A stretch of DNA of 47,625 nt from NCBI GenBank assembly GCA_028277985.1, contig JANQFG010000004.1, positions 1 through 47,625 of the forward strand. Direction: 5' to 3'. The first letter of the stretch is position 1. Each line of letters opens with the position of its first letter. The position numbers and the translations under genes are program-made. Under the pieces are notes generated by a model. The model was not told where the DNA came from. It made no database searches and was given only the letters and a program-made list of their open reading frames with translations. Below, piece by piece: positions 1-8,363 of the stretch. This DNA is from a bacterium (lineage in GTDB: Bacteria; Desulfobacterota; DSWW01).

Positions 1-1649
1 TCGACCACGATCAGGTCGGCATGACTGCCCGGCCGAAGTGTGCCCACTCCATCCCAGCCGAGCACCCGGGCAGCATCGCGGGTCCACATTGACAGCGCCT
101 CTCGCCTCGTCACGGGTTGCCCGGGGCCGAGATTTTGCCGGCCGCTCACGCAGAAACGATGCGTCTGGGCGAGTTGAATATGCTCGAAGATGTTCTTGGG
201 CCCCCAGTCCGTGCCGCACCCCACAGTGAGGCCCGCATCGAGAAGCCGTCGCAGGGGAATCAGGTCCTGCAGTACGTGTTCACCCACGCGTTCGGCAAAG
301 AGCTCGCCCTTTGCCCAGGAGAAGGACATGCTAGTCGTTATCTGGAACCCGAGGTCTGCGTACCTCCGGGCCTGCTCCTCCTGGATCAGATAGACGTGCT
401 GCAAGATCCAGTCTCGCTCCGCTTTCGGGTGTCGATCGAGAATTGCCTCCGCCCGGTCGAGGAACTCGTCATGATCCCGGTATCCTGCACCGATGAAGTT
501 GAGGCGAAGCCCATGGCAAGCGCAGTAGTCTATGGCCCGTGCTTCCTTCTCGCCGGATACGAAGGTGAAGCCGCGGGTCGGCTCCCCGTAAGGACCGGTG
601 TAGGGCTCGTGCATACGGATGAAACCGGGCCAGCATGGACCGCCGCGTGAAACGGTTACACCGTTTGTGCGACACAGGTCATCGGACAGGTCGGTCATGG
701 ACAATGCCAGTTCGAGGTTATTGTCGAATTCCTCATCCGACAGCGGTTCTGCCCAGGGAGCGCCGCCGACCTCCGACTCGAGGGCCATGAGAACCCGCAC
801 CGTCAGCGCCTCCTCGGCGCGAAGCACCCGGTAGACCTCCATCTCGAGCGGGCTCATGGCGTGCCCCTCGTATACGGTCGTGACCCCCATGCGATTGTAT
901 TCAGCCATGGCCTGCTTCGTTCCGGGAAAAGCGGCGTCCGGATCGAGAAGGGGCAGGTCCCTTAGAAGGGAGTCCATGAACCGGTCGTTCGTGTAGTAGA
1001 TATTCACGGATCCTCGGAGAATCCCGGTCGGCTGCCCCTGTCGGTCCTTTTCGATCCAGACGTTGTGCACGCGATCGGGTGTGTCCCGGGTGATACCGAG
1101 CGCCGCAAGGGCTGCACTGTTCACTGCACAGACGTTCGGGATGACCGGGGCCCAGGCCTGAATCATCACCGGGTGATCCGAGGTCGCACGGTCCAGTACG
1201 TGGCGGTCGGGCAGTTCCCCCTCCTCCAGGTCCCGGTAGGAGCGACGCTGAAAGTAGTGGGCCTCCCCCACGGGCGTGGCAAAGACCCATTTGCCCTTTT
1301 CCTTTCCGGCCGCCTTCTTCCGGATGCGTTCCACGATGTCCTCATGGTTCTTCGCGTCCGACAGATCGGCCAGCGGGTAGCTGATGACGCCAAAGTGGAG
1401 AAGGTGGGGATGGGTGTCCACGAAGCCCGGCATGACCGTGCAGCCGCGTACGTCCAGGTGCTCCGCTCCCGGGCCGGCTACCATCTGCATGGCCTGGGTG
1501 GTTCCCACCGCCGCCACGCGGCCGTTCTTCAGGACGATCGCCTCCTGAGGAGGGATCTTCCCGTCCAGGACGAGGACCTTGCCGCCTTTGATCAACTGGG
1601 TCCGGGGTTCTCCCGGCCCTGCCTCTGCATGACTCTCTGCTGAAGACAT
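1..1649 (-). CDS. YtcJ-type metal-dependent amidohydrolase (3' end beyond window)
   Basis: Partial gene of which 549 codons are visible; it runs off the left edge without a stop. It reads as an amidohydrolase_3 (YtcJ-like) TIM-barrel hydrolase. The N-terminal beta-sandwich part leads into GFVDTHPHLLHFGV, whose HxH pair is the usual metal-binding signature. Near the visible C-terminus CGTDWGPKN carries the conserved Asp of the barrel, and the last visible residues (PGSHADLIVV) are the typical returning sandwich strand. Such enzymes hydrolyse C-N bonds of cyclic amides, N-acyl compounds or similar; the substrate here is unknown. The ATG at 1649 follows a purine-rich GGGGGGAAG with short spacing. 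It is the last gene of the minus-strand series that starts at 6914. Confidence 0.85.
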   Translation of the reverse strand, partial: MSSAESHAEAGPGEPRTQLIKGGKVLVLDGKIPPQEAIVLKNGRVAAVGTTQAMQMVAGPGAEHLDVRGCTVMPGFVDTHPHLLHFGVISYPLADLSDAKNHEDIVERIRKKAAGKEKGKWVFATPVGEAHYFQRRSYRDLEEGELPDRHVLDRATSDHPVMIQAWAPVIPNVCAVNSAALAALGITRDTPDRVHNVWIEKDRQGQPTGILRGSVNIYYTNDRFMDSLLRDLPLLDPDAAFPGTKQAMAEYNRMGVTTVYEGHAMSPLEMEVYRVLRAEEALTVRVLMALESEVGGAPWAEPLSDEEFDNNLELALSMTDLSDDLCRTNGVTVSRGGPCWPGFIRMHEPYTGPYGEPTRGFTFVSGEKEARAIDYCACHGLRLNFIGAGYRDHDEFLDRAEAILDRHPKAERDWILQHVYLIQEEQARRYADLGFQITTSMSFSWAKGELFAERVGEHVLQDLIPLRRLLDAGLTVGCGTDWGPKNIFEHIQLAQTHRFCVSGRQNLGPGQPVTRREALSMWTRDAARVLGWDGVGTLRPGSHADLIVV

Positions 1650-1742
1650 CTTCCCCCCTAACGCTGCCCAACCTAAAGGGTTCAGGGATCGGGGGTCAGG
1701 GTTCAGGCCCCGCCTCCGTTCCGACAACATGCATGCGACACT

Positions 1743-2135
1743 TCAAATCGCCTCGAGCTTTGGCACGTCCGCCCTTGCGTAGGTGTGCTTCTCCGTGATG
1801 AGGGCTTCTTCGAAATGCAGGACGTCGAGCCCGTCCCAGGCCTGGGGCTTGCCATCCACCTCGATCGTGCACTGCCACCGAATGAGCGCTTTGCTCTCGG
1901 TCTCGTCCACGAAGATGTCCTGCTCGTGGAATCGGATCTGCCCGAAAGCCCCCTGAAACTGCGGCTCGAAGGCCTCGCGGATCGCCTTCTTGCCGTGGCT
2001 TTGCTGACCGTTGAACTCCGCGTAGAGGGCATCTTCCGCGAAGAAGGACATCACCTCGTCCAGGTCGTCACGGTTGAAGGCATCTGTGAAGCGCTGCACA
2101 AGGTCTACCAGTTCTTTTCGATCCGGCTTGCCCAC
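1743..2135 (-). CDS. SnoaL/NTF2-like fold protein
   Basis: A 130-residue protein of the SnoaL-like/ketosteroid-isomerase-like NTF2 fold. The N-terminal helix with VQRFTDAFNRDDLDEVMSFF is the classic start of this family, followed by beta strands containing IRFHEQDIFVDETESKALIRW. Members are small isomerases, cyclases, hydrolases or non-catalytic binding proteins, so no reaction can be assigned. The start is a GTG at 2135, chosen because GGAGGAACAAGGC places a good Shine-Dalgarno about 8 nt ahead. It lies 19 nt downstream of the DUF6285 gene and was probably co-transcribed with it. Confidence 0.8.
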   Translation of the reverse strand: MGKPDRKELVDLVQRFTDAFNRDDLDEVMSFFAEDALYAEFNGQQSHGKKAIREAFEPQFQGAFGQIRFHEQDIFVDETESKALIRWQCTIEVDGKPQAWDGLDVLHFEEALITEKHTYARADVPKLEAI

Positions 2136-2154
2136 GCCTTGTTCCTCCCTGTTC

Positions 2155-2541
2155 CTAAGGGGCCTCTTCCTTTTCCATGGCCCTCTGGTAGGCGGAATAG
2201 ATCGGCTGATCGACAGCCACCTTGCCCATCGTCGTGAGAAAGAGATGTTCCATCAGGTCCGGATTCCGGTAGTCCATTTCTCCGGATCGGATTCGTTTGC
2301 ACAGCTCCGAATTCAGTTCTTCGAGCGTCCCCTCGCTGCCGAGCAAGCCCTCGAGCCTCTCGCGTTCTTCCGTGTCCAGGCGGGGCCCGTGTTCCAGTTC
2401 CCTGCGGACGATGTTCAACACGTTCATGGCGACCCGGGTATGGAAAGCGGTGTGCTTGTCCAGCTTGGGCATGACCCGTTTCTCGAGAAACTCGACCACT
2501 GCCTCGAGGAGTTCGTCCCGGGTCGGTCGGTTGCTGGGCAT
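2155..2541 (-). CDS. DUF6285 protein, partner of the phosphotransferase-like gene
   Basis: A 128-residue mostly helical protein of the DUF6285 type. The opening PTRDELLEAVVEFLEKRVMP and the middle segment FHTRVAMNVLNIVRRELE match my recollection of this family, which is usually encoded directly after an APH-fold phosphotransferase near acyl-CoA dehydrogenases. That is the arrangement here: the phosphotransferase gene ends 10 nt upstream. The biochemical role is not known; a regulatory or accessory role for the kinase-like partner is an inference. No acyl-CoA dehydrogenase is present in this window, which is unusual for the pair. Confidence 0.75.
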   Translation of the reverse strand: MPSNRPTRDELLEAVVEFLEKRVMPKLDKHTAFHTRVAMNVLNIVRRELEHGPRLDTEERERLEGLLGSEGTLEELNSELCKRIRSGEMDYRNPDLMEHLFLTTMGKVAVDQPIYSAYQRAMEKEEAP

Positions 2542-2551
2542 GAGGGTTCCT

Positions 2552-3535
2552 TCAGCGCAAGAGGTTCACGAGATCGATTTCGGTCTCCGAGGTTCGCCGA
2601 CCGATGGCAGCCAGCTCGACCGAGCGTTTGGCGCCTCCCAGATGGGTGTAGGCCTGCAGAATCGTGATAAGGCCCCATTTCAGGGTGCCGAACACTTCCC
2701 AGTAGTGGACTTCTTCCGGGTCCACGGGTCCTCCGCCCGCGGCCTCATACCCTGCGAAGAGGTCTTCGCGCAGGCCGAAGCCCCCGACGGGCAGATCGAT
2801 ACCCCCGAAGCGCCACGAGTTCACGCAGATCCATCCGAGGTCCTCCATCGGGTCCCCGAGATGGGCGAGCTCCCAGTCCAGCACGGCACGTATGCCTTCG
2901 GGACCCACAATGAAATTCCCGTTCCGGAAGTCGCCGTGCACGAACTTGAGCCTCCCGCTCCGGGGAAGGTGGTCGCGAAGCCAGCGGAAGGTGAGCTCGA
3001 ATACCGGCAATTCCTGGCCAAAGGCTTGGAACATCTGGTAGAGCTGGTCGATCAGGGTGGCAGCGGGCTGTTCCTTGAGCGGCGGGAGTTTCGTTGTGTC
3101 CATGGAATGAATGCGGTAAAGGATTTCCCCGCACTGGTGCGCCATACTTTTTCGGGCCTCGGCATACTGCTCATCCCGGAGGATCTTCCGCGCGATCGTC
3201 TCGCCTTCGATCCGCTCCATGGCATAGCCCAATCCCAGCCCATCCTCCTCGTCGACCTGGAACAGGACTCTCGGCACGGGTACACCCGCTTCTCCTGCCA
3301 GAGACAGAAGCTTGGCTTCAGTCACACGGTCTAATCGGATGTGATCTTTCTGGGGAGGGGCAAGTCGGAGGATGAGTTCGTGGTGCTTGCCTTGGCAGAC
3401 TGCGTCAAAGGTCCAGGTGTCTGCGGAGGCGCCACCGGAGAGGGGCCCCAGGTTCTCGATCTTGACCGGGCCGCCCAGGTTTCGCTCCGCTGCGGCTGCC
3501 AGCGCGGCAGCCACCTTTGCTCTTCTTTCCTCCAT
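2552..3535 (-). CDS. APH-fold phosphotransferase (ACAD10/11 N-terminal-like)
   Basis: A 327-residue kinase-like protein of the aminoglycoside-phosphotransferase superfamily. The Brenner-type catalytic loop is VHGDFRNGNF and the metal-binding DFG-equivalent is VLDWELAHLGDP, both intact. The N-lobe begins with IENLGPLSGGASADTWTF, the nucleotide-binding loop, and RLAPP follows. In eukaryotes the same domain in ACAD10/11 phosphorylates 4-hydroxyacyl-CoAs before elimination, and bacterial homologues sit in fatty-acid-type catabolic operons. A role in phosphorylating a hydroxylated acyl intermediate is therefore plausible but inferred. It is followed by its usual DUF6285 companion. Confidence 0.85.
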   Translation of the reverse strand: MEERRAKVAAALAAAAERNLGGPVKIENLGPLSGGASADTWTFDAVCQGKHHELILRLAPPQKDHIRLDRVTEAKLLSLAGEAGVPVPRVLFQVDEEDGLGLGYAMERIEGETIARKILRDEQYAEARKSMAHQCGEILYRIHSMDTTKLPPLKEQPAATLIDQLYQMFQAFGQELPVFELTFRWLRDHLPRSGRLKFVHGDFRNGNFIVGPEGIRAVLDWELAHLGDPMEDLGWICVNSWRFGGIDLPVGGFGLREDLFAGYEAAGGGPVDPEEVHYWEVFGTLKWGLITILQAYTHLGGAKRSVELAAIGRRTSETEIDLVNLLR

Positions 3536-3622
3536 CAGGGGCCTTGCTCCGCTTGGTGGGTGGGGAAAGGGCAGGAGCAGTTTATGGTATGGATGGATTA
3601 CGGGTCAAGGGCGGCCCGGGGA

Positions 3623-3970
3623 TCAGGGTAGGCGAGCCATTCTTCTGCTCTGACCCAGTCTCGCCGCCATCAGGCCCTTCACGTGGAGATACTTCTCCAG
3701 ATCGTTCATCTCTTTCCGGCCGATCTCTTCAATGGCTCGGGCCAGATCCTTGTCACCGATCTTCTCCCCGACCCAACTGCTGAGATCATCGAGATCGATC
3801 TGCGGGATGTCCTCGGTGAAGAAACGAACCACCTGCTCATAGCTGTAAAGGGAGACCGGCACAGGGCCCATGCGCCTGCGCATCTTGTGCCCGATCAGGC
3901 GGTCCTCAAATCCCACTTCCCCGAGAATCCTCGTCGCAAGCTCCTTGGTCGGCGGTTGGAACGGCTTCAT
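3623..3970 (-). CDS. Hypothetical protein translationally coupled to the AOR-family enzyme
   Basis: A 115-residue protein I do not recognise. The start is the ATG at 3968-3970, which overlaps the TGA stop of the AOR gene as ATGA, strong evidence for translational coupling; the longer reading frame upstream is only the shadow of AOR. The protein is helical and charged, with a basic patch (HKMRRRMGPVPVSLYSYEQ) and no Cys, signal peptide or membrane segment. The coupling suggests a small accessory or maturation partner of the oxidoreductase. That is inference from position only. Confidence 0.7.
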   Translation of the reverse strand: MKPFQPPTKELATRILGEVGFEDRLIGHKMRRRMGPVPVSLYSYEQVVRFFTEDIPQIDLDDLSSWVGEKIGDKDLARAIEEIGRKEMNDLEKYLHVKGLMAARLGQSRRMARLP

Positions 3971-6150
3971 GTCTTCTCCCTCCCCAGCTTCCCGTTCTTC
4001 TCGAGTTCGTCGGCCAGAGGGCCCATGCCCAGCGATTCCAACCCTTTTCGCGAAGGCCAACCGGTCTCGGGATCCCAACCCTCGAGCTTGTAGTAGGTCG
4101 TCTTCCATTCCTCGAATTTCGCCTTGTCCAGGCTTCGCTTCTTCACGTTGATGTAGTCCCATTTGCCGTCCTGCATGCCGGGCATGTAGGCAGCGGCTCC
4201 CAGGGGCTGCTTGTAGATGTAGTCGGCGAAATGGACCATATCCCGATGTCGTCCCTGAAGGGTCCAGATTGCGTTGTCCAGGTTCCAGATCCTCTGTCCG
4301 ATCTCCAGGCCGGCCTCGAAATCGAATTTGTGTCCGGTCACGGCATTGAGGAACTTAGGCTCGGCAGCGCCGGCCATGCCCCGTTTGTCGTCCCGGAGGG
4401 GATTGAGGAAATCCGGGAAGAGGATGTCGCAATAAGAGACGGACTGTTTCCAGAAACGAGTGTACCTTCGGTGCCAGGCCACGGTCTTTGCCATGTGTTT
4501 CGAATAGATGTTCTCGGTGCTGTAGTCGACCATCTTCATGTCGCCCTGGAAAGGGGCCATCTGGTCGGTGAAGATCCGCGCCACTTCTTCCGCAGACACG
4601 ATCGGCTCGTTCCTCGTGGCGATCGATGCGGTGGGCATCCAGAAGAGCACGTTCAAGCCGTGTTCGTTGATGTCCCTGTCTCCCACGATCGAGCCGTATC
4701 CCCACTCGACCTGGAACCTCGGGTCGTAGTGGAGGGGCAGGCCCCAGTGCGGATACTGGAGCAGGCCTGTTTCCAGGTCTTCTTCCAGTCGTCCCCACCG
4801 TTCGGCGGCCCGAGCGAAACCTTCGGCCAGATCGTCGCCGATTCCTCGTCTGTCCGCAACCATTTGAAAGAGCTGCTCGACGAAGGCGTATTCTCCGAAT
4901 TCGTCGAAGGGGAGGTCGCAGTCGATCTCCTTGCCCGGCCCTAGAACGCCCATCTTCTGCAGGTCCACCAGGTAGCGCATTCCATGCATGAACTCGAAGG
5001 CATTGATACCGAGCCGTTGGCAAAGATCCGTGGCCTTGTAGGCTGCAGCGCTGTTCTGCCCTTCCAGCATGGCGTACATCAGCGCGGCCTCGAAACCGCC
5101 GAGGTATTCGACGATCGTGGTCAGGATCTTGGTCTTCAACCCACTGTTCTTCTGAATATCCGGGTAGGAATACAGGACCGATTCCGCACAGGCGGACTCG
5201 TTGCCCAGCCCCGAATCGTTTCTTGCGCGGCACCCGGCAGGGCAGCCCATGCAGGCCTGGGGTCTGGAATGCTCCCGGCGCTTCCAGAAGGTGATCGGCA
5301 CGGGTGGGGTGCCGAAACTGGAAAGGCTTCTCGTGTTCGTGTCGCCCATCAGGCTGTATTCATTTTCGACCTTGCTCGGATCGTCCACATCGAGCGAGTA
5401 GTTCTTCTTGGCCCAGAGACGTGCCTCCAGCAAGGCGGCCGGATTCGCAACCGGTACGCTGCCCGTTCCGATCACACTGATCGCTTTCAGGTTCTTCGCA
5501 CCCCAAACAGCGCCGAAGCCTCCCTGTCCCGCGGCATTGCCCGCATCGTGGATGATGGCCCCGACCCGGGCCAACCTCTCACCCGCCGGTCCGATGGCCA
5601 TCACGGCAGGCTTCTGGGTGGTGCGACCGTCCCCGGGGGAATCCCCGAGCTCGACCCACTGGCCCTGCGAAGATCGACCCGTAACCTCTTTCCAGATTCT
5701 TCGCTGGGTCTCCCAGGTGTCCATTCCCCACAGATCTCTGGCGTCCCGGATCCGTATCTCACGGTCCCGGATGTCCAGCCATACCGGTTCCTCGGACTTG
5801 CCTTCGATGACGATACCGTCCCACCCGGCGAACTTCAGCATGGGGCCGAATCGTCCGCCCAGGTTGCTCCTCGTGAACCATCCGATCGGGTGGGACTGCA
5901 CGCCTATGCACTGGACCTCTACGCGGCTTGCGCCACCGGTGGCGATGGTGCCGGTGAGAGGGGAGGTCATGATGGTGACCACGTTTCTTTCGTCAAAGCC
6001 GTCGATCGTCTTGTCCTTGACCAGGGTCCAGAAGATGGCCGACCCGATCCCGTGGCCGCCCACCCAGGCTTCGTACTCCTTTGTGTCGATGAACGAGATC
6101 TTCCTGTCGCTCAGGTTCAGCCGGAGGATTCTGCCTACGTATCCGCTCAT
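3967..6150 (-). CDS. Aldehyde:ferredoxin oxidoreductase-family tungsten/molybdenum enzyme (YdhV/AOR-like)
   Basis: A 727-residue AOR-family catalytic subunit, close to the roughly 700 residues of E. coli YdhV and longer than archaeal AOR. The N-terminus MSGYVGRILRLNLSD is the family signature, and GIGSAIFW, SPLTGTIATGG and the AGNAAGQGGFGAVWGAKNLKAI stretch mark the bis-pyranopterin-binding first domain. The [4Fe-4S] ligands C-x2-C-x3-C are at residues 300-307 (ACMGCPAGC), with a later Cys expected to complete the set. Start 6150 is preferred over 6159 because GGGG lies about 8 nt ahead of it. No export signal of its own is visible; the next gene upstream encodes an exported ferredoxin partner. 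The substrate (aldehyde, acid, or acyl compound) cannot be read from sequence. Confidence 0.92.
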   Translation of the reverse strand: MSGYVGRILRLNLSDRKISFIDTKEYEAWVGGHGIGSAIFWTLVKDKTIDGFDERNVVTIMTSPLTGTIATGGASRVEVQCIGVQSHPIGWFTRSNLGGRFGPMLKFAGWDGIVIEGKSEEPVWLDIRDREIRIRDARDLWGMDTWETQRRIWKEVTGRSSQGQWVELGDSPGDGRTTQKPAVMAIGPAGERLARVGAIIHDAGNAAGQGGFGAVWGAKNLKAISVIGTGSVPVANPAALLEARLWAKKNYSLDVDDPSKVENEYSLMGDTNTRSLSSFGTPPVPITFWKRREHSRPQACMGCPAGCRARNDSGLGNESACAESVLYSYPDIQKNSGLKTKILTTIVEYLGGFEAALMYAMLEGQNSAAAYKATDLCQRLGINAFEFMHGMRYLVDLQKMGVLGPGKEIDCDLPFDEFGEYAFVEQLFQMVADRRGIGDDLAEGFARAAERWGRLEEDLETGLLQYPHWGLPLHYDPRFQVEWGYGSIVGDRDINEHGLNVLFWMPTASIATRNEPIVSAEEVARIFTDQMAPFQGDMKMVDYSTENIYSKHMAKTVAWHRRYTRFWKQSVSYCDILFPDFLNPLRDDKRGMAGAAEPKFLNAVTGHKFDFEAGLEIGQRIWNLDNAIWTLQGRHRDMVHFADYIYKQPLGAAAYMPGMQDGKWDYINVKKRSLDKAKFEEWKTTYYKLEGWDPETGWPSRKGLESLGMGPLADELEKNGKLGREKT

Positions 6151-6182
6151 GTTTTTCATCCCCGTCGTGCTTGGGTTCAAGC

Positions 6183-6914
6183 CTATTCGGTCGAGTAACC
6201 CATCTTCTTCCAGGCCTCGCCCCGCAGGTTCACCCTGTAGCCCTCGTAGCCCTTCTGGCGGGGAATCTGGCTGGACTTCTTGAGGGCGTCGACAGGGCAC
6301 ACCTCCACGCAGACCTGCTTGCCCTCGGGGCCGCCCTTTTCGTTCCAGAAGGGCGTGTCAGCGCATAGGTCGCACTTGATGGCCCGCTCGTCCTCGTGGT
6401 TCCAGATGGCCCGACCGATGTCAAAGGGGCAAGCCTCCACGCAGCTCTTACATCCCACGCACTCGTCTTTGTTGACGGTCCGGATGTTGCCGTTTTCTGC
6501 GTCCACGTGGAGGGCTCCGGTGGGACAGGCCTCGAGGCACTCCGGTTCGACACATTGCCTGCATGGTTCGAGGGAGAGATCCCCGGGAAACCGGCCGTAA
6601 GGGTCCTGGGTCACCTGGAGTCTGGCCAGGGAGAGGTTTTCTTTTCCCTCGTGGGCCAGTGAGCAGGCCAGCATGCAGGTGAGGCATCCCTGGCACTTCC
6701 TGAAATCGACCAGCAGGTATCCCTCGCTGGGTGGATGCTCCAGCGTCGACGGGTCCACCTTTTCTGTGGGCGGCTTCTTGGGCGTTCGCGGGTGTTCCTC
6801 CTTGGACTCCGCGCTGCGGCACGTGGCCGCGACCAGGGTGGCCGTTCCGGATATCTTGAGGAAATCTCGGCGGTTCACGTTCGCGCTTCCTTTGCCGTTC
6901 TTCTGGTCGCTCAT
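6183..6914 (-). CDS. Tat-signal 4x[4Fe-4S] ferredoxin subunit (YdhY/DmsB-like)
   Basis: A 243-residue electron-transfer subunit. The N-terminus carries a twin-arginine signal (NRRDFLKISGTATLVAA, Arg15-Arg16). Four cysteine groups follow in the DmsB/NrfC/PhsB order: CQGCLTCMLAC, CRQCVEPECLEACP, CVGCKSCVEACP and CDLC...CVEVCP. It lies 32 nt ahead of the AOR-family gene and is surely its redox partner, as in the E. coli ydhY-ydhV pair. GGAGGAAAG precedes the ATG. The Tat signal implies that the complex, or at least this subunit, acts in the periplasm; the AOR subunit would have to be co-exported. A sigma70-like promoter is visible upstream. Confidence 0.92.
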   Translation of the reverse strand: MSDQKNGKGSANVNRRDFLKISGTATLVAATCRSAESKEEHPRTPKKPPTEKVDPSTLEHPPSEGYLLVDFRKCQGCLTCMLACSLAHEGKENLSLARLQVTQDPYGRFPGDLSLEPCRQCVEPECLEACPTGALHVDAENGNIRTVNKDECVGCKSCVEACPFDIGRAIWNHEDERAIKCDLCADTPFWNEKGGPEGKQVCVEVCPVDALKKSSQIPRQKGYEGYRVNLRGEAWKKMGYSTE

Positions 6915-7008
6915 AGAATGCTTTCCTCCTTCCCAGGACGTAGCCCATCCCCCTGTTTATTCGACAAATCCTGGGGTTTCCTTGACCGGGATAGAGTCGT
7001 GGAAGCCA

Positions 7009-7038
7009 AGTATACAAGAGCGAATGGTGCCGGTTCAA
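7009..7038 (-). promoter_or_regulatory. Putative sigma70 promoter of the ferredoxin-AOR operon
   Basis: On the minus strand TTGAAC (7038-7033) is followed after 18 nt by TATACT (7014-7009), five of six matches to the -10 consensus. Transcription would begin near 7002, giving a leader of about 88 nt before the ATG at 6914. No other promoter of similar quality was seen in the 186-nt gap. Confidence 0.45.
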
Positions 7039-7100
7039 GGGAAACAGGAGTGGAAAAAGCAGGCCCTGTTCCGGGCCCCAGAAAACCGGTCTAGCAGCCT

Positions 7101-7628
7101 CTAAAGGCTTACGTCCCCCTCCTCCACCTGGACACGGGTAGATTCAGTGAATCGGGCGGCCAGGTTGAACCAGCAGCAGCACAGGATCAGCTCGGTAGCT
7201 CCCCGATTGCCGTACCGTTCCACGATCTGGGCCAGCGCCTCGTCGCTGAGGCGAACGTCTCGGCTGATCTCTTCGGCCACCCGGCAGAGCAGGTTGCCTT
7301 CCTCGTCCAGGGAGGTCACCGGTCCCTCGCAGGCGATCTTCTCGATTTCTTCGTCTGTGAGCCCCGTGTTCTTTCCGATGATGACATGGTGGTGCCAAAC
7401 GTAAGGGGCGCGGTTCACGTGCCCGACCCGGAGGATGGCAATCTCCCGTTTCCGTGCGTCGAATTCGCTCCGCATCAGGATCGACGCACCCATGTCCAGG
7501 AATTCCTTGACACTGGCCGGGGCATTGCCAAGCATCCGGAACAGGTTCAGGGGAGGGAGCAGGGAGAGCAGCTCTTTCGCTTCTGGAGTCAGATCCTCGT
7601 CTTTCGGAAAAGGGATATGGGCTGGCAC
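7101..7628 (-). CDS. Carboxymuconolactone decarboxylase-family protein
   Basis: A 175-residue all-helical protein of the CMD/AhpD superfamily. The characteristic stretch is REIAILRVGHVNRAPYVWHH followed by GLTDEEIEKIA. The AhpD CxxC peroxidase motif is absent, so it belongs to the decarboxylase-like branch rather than the thiol-peroxidase branch. The frame extends upstream into the TetR gene, but GTG at 7628 with AAGGAG 7 nt ahead gives a non-overlapping start and is preferred. It lies 32 nt downstream of the TetR gene. The function is unknown; such proteins often sit with aromatic or acyl catabolic genes. Confidence 0.8.
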   Translation of the reverse strand: MPAHIPFPKDEDLTPEAKELLSLLPPLNLFRMLGNAPASVKEFLDMGASILMRSEFDARKREIAILRVGHVNRAPYVWHHHVIIGKNTGLTDEEIEKIACEGPVTSLDEEGNLLCRVAEEISRDVRLSDEALAQIVERYGNRGATELILCCCWFNLAARFTESTRVQVEEGDVSL

Positions 7629-7660
7629 TTTCTTCTCCTTGGTTCGGGTCCTAGGTGAAG

Positions 7661-8299
7661 TCAGTCGGTCGACACCCCAGACGTTATGGACGGGAGGATG
7701 AGCTTGATCCACAGGTTGGTGACGGCTCGTTCGAACGACATTTGCTCATCGATGATGCTCATATAGAGGTACCCTTCCAACGCGAACAGCAGTTGAAAGG
7801 CCAGGGCCTCCACATCCAGGTCCCGTCTGAGGTAGCCGCAATCGACACCTTCCTGGAAGAACTCCTCGAGCAGGCCCAAGCATTTACGGTAGCCTTCGTT
7901 CGTTTGGGCAGAAAAGTCTTCCCCGGTGCCTTTTGAGTGGTGCAAAGAGCCGAAATGGACGAGTCGGTTCAGCTGATCGTTTTCCTTTGCCAGTTCCGCC
8001 ATTTCCCAGAAGTACCGGTTCAGTTTCTTACCGTAGGAATCCTTCGTGTCTCTGATGGTCTCGAGCCAGCTCACATAGATGGAGAAGCACTTGTCGATCA
8101 ACTCCGAATAGAGCGCGGATTTGCTCTTCCAATACCAATAGATCAGCGCCTTGCTGCTGCCCAGCTCTGCTGCCACATCATCCATGGTCGCGTTTTCGTA
8201 TCCCTTTGTGGAAAACACCTTGATCGCTGCCTGGATGATGGCTTCGCGCTTCTCCTCTGCCTTGCTCCTCTTTCGCAACCCGAGATTCCTTCTTGCCAC
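7661..8299 (-). CDS. TetR-family transcriptional regulator
   Basis: TetR regulator with an N-terminal helix-turn-helix: REAIIQAAIKVFSTKGYENATMDDVAAELG, then SSKALIYWYWKSKSALY as the recognition helix and tail. The C-terminal domain (EFFQEGVDCGYLRRDLDVEALAFQLLFALEGYLY) is the ligand-binding helical bundle. Start: GTG at 8299 is preceded by AGGGAG with good spacing and fits family length (212 residues); an ATG at 8347 would add 16 residues but has a weak ribosome site. It is the third gene of a minus-strand set led by a corrinoid protein, and the palindrome at 10210-10225 in front of that set is the probable operator, giving autoregulation. Confidence 0.88.
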   Translation of the reverse strand: MARRNLGLRKRSKAEEKREAIIQAAIKVFSTKGYENATMDDVAAELGSSKALIYWYWKSKSALYSELIDKCFSIYVSWLETIRDTKDSYGKKLNRYFWEMAELAKENDQLNRLVHFGSLHHSKGTGEDFSAQTNEGYRKCLGLLEEFFQEGVDCGYLRRDLDVEALAFQLLFALEGYLYMSIIDEQMSFERAVTNLWIKLILPSITSGVSTD

Positions 8300-8363
8300 T
8301 CCATTCTCCCTGAACAGACCGAGGTAGCTTGCGTCAGAGCCTCGCATTTTCCGTCGAGAAAAT

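Noticed and set aside
117..650. 177-codon plus-strand frame at the left edge
   Set aside because: It is a shadow of the partial amidohydrolase on the other strand, which has the HxH and Asp motifs.
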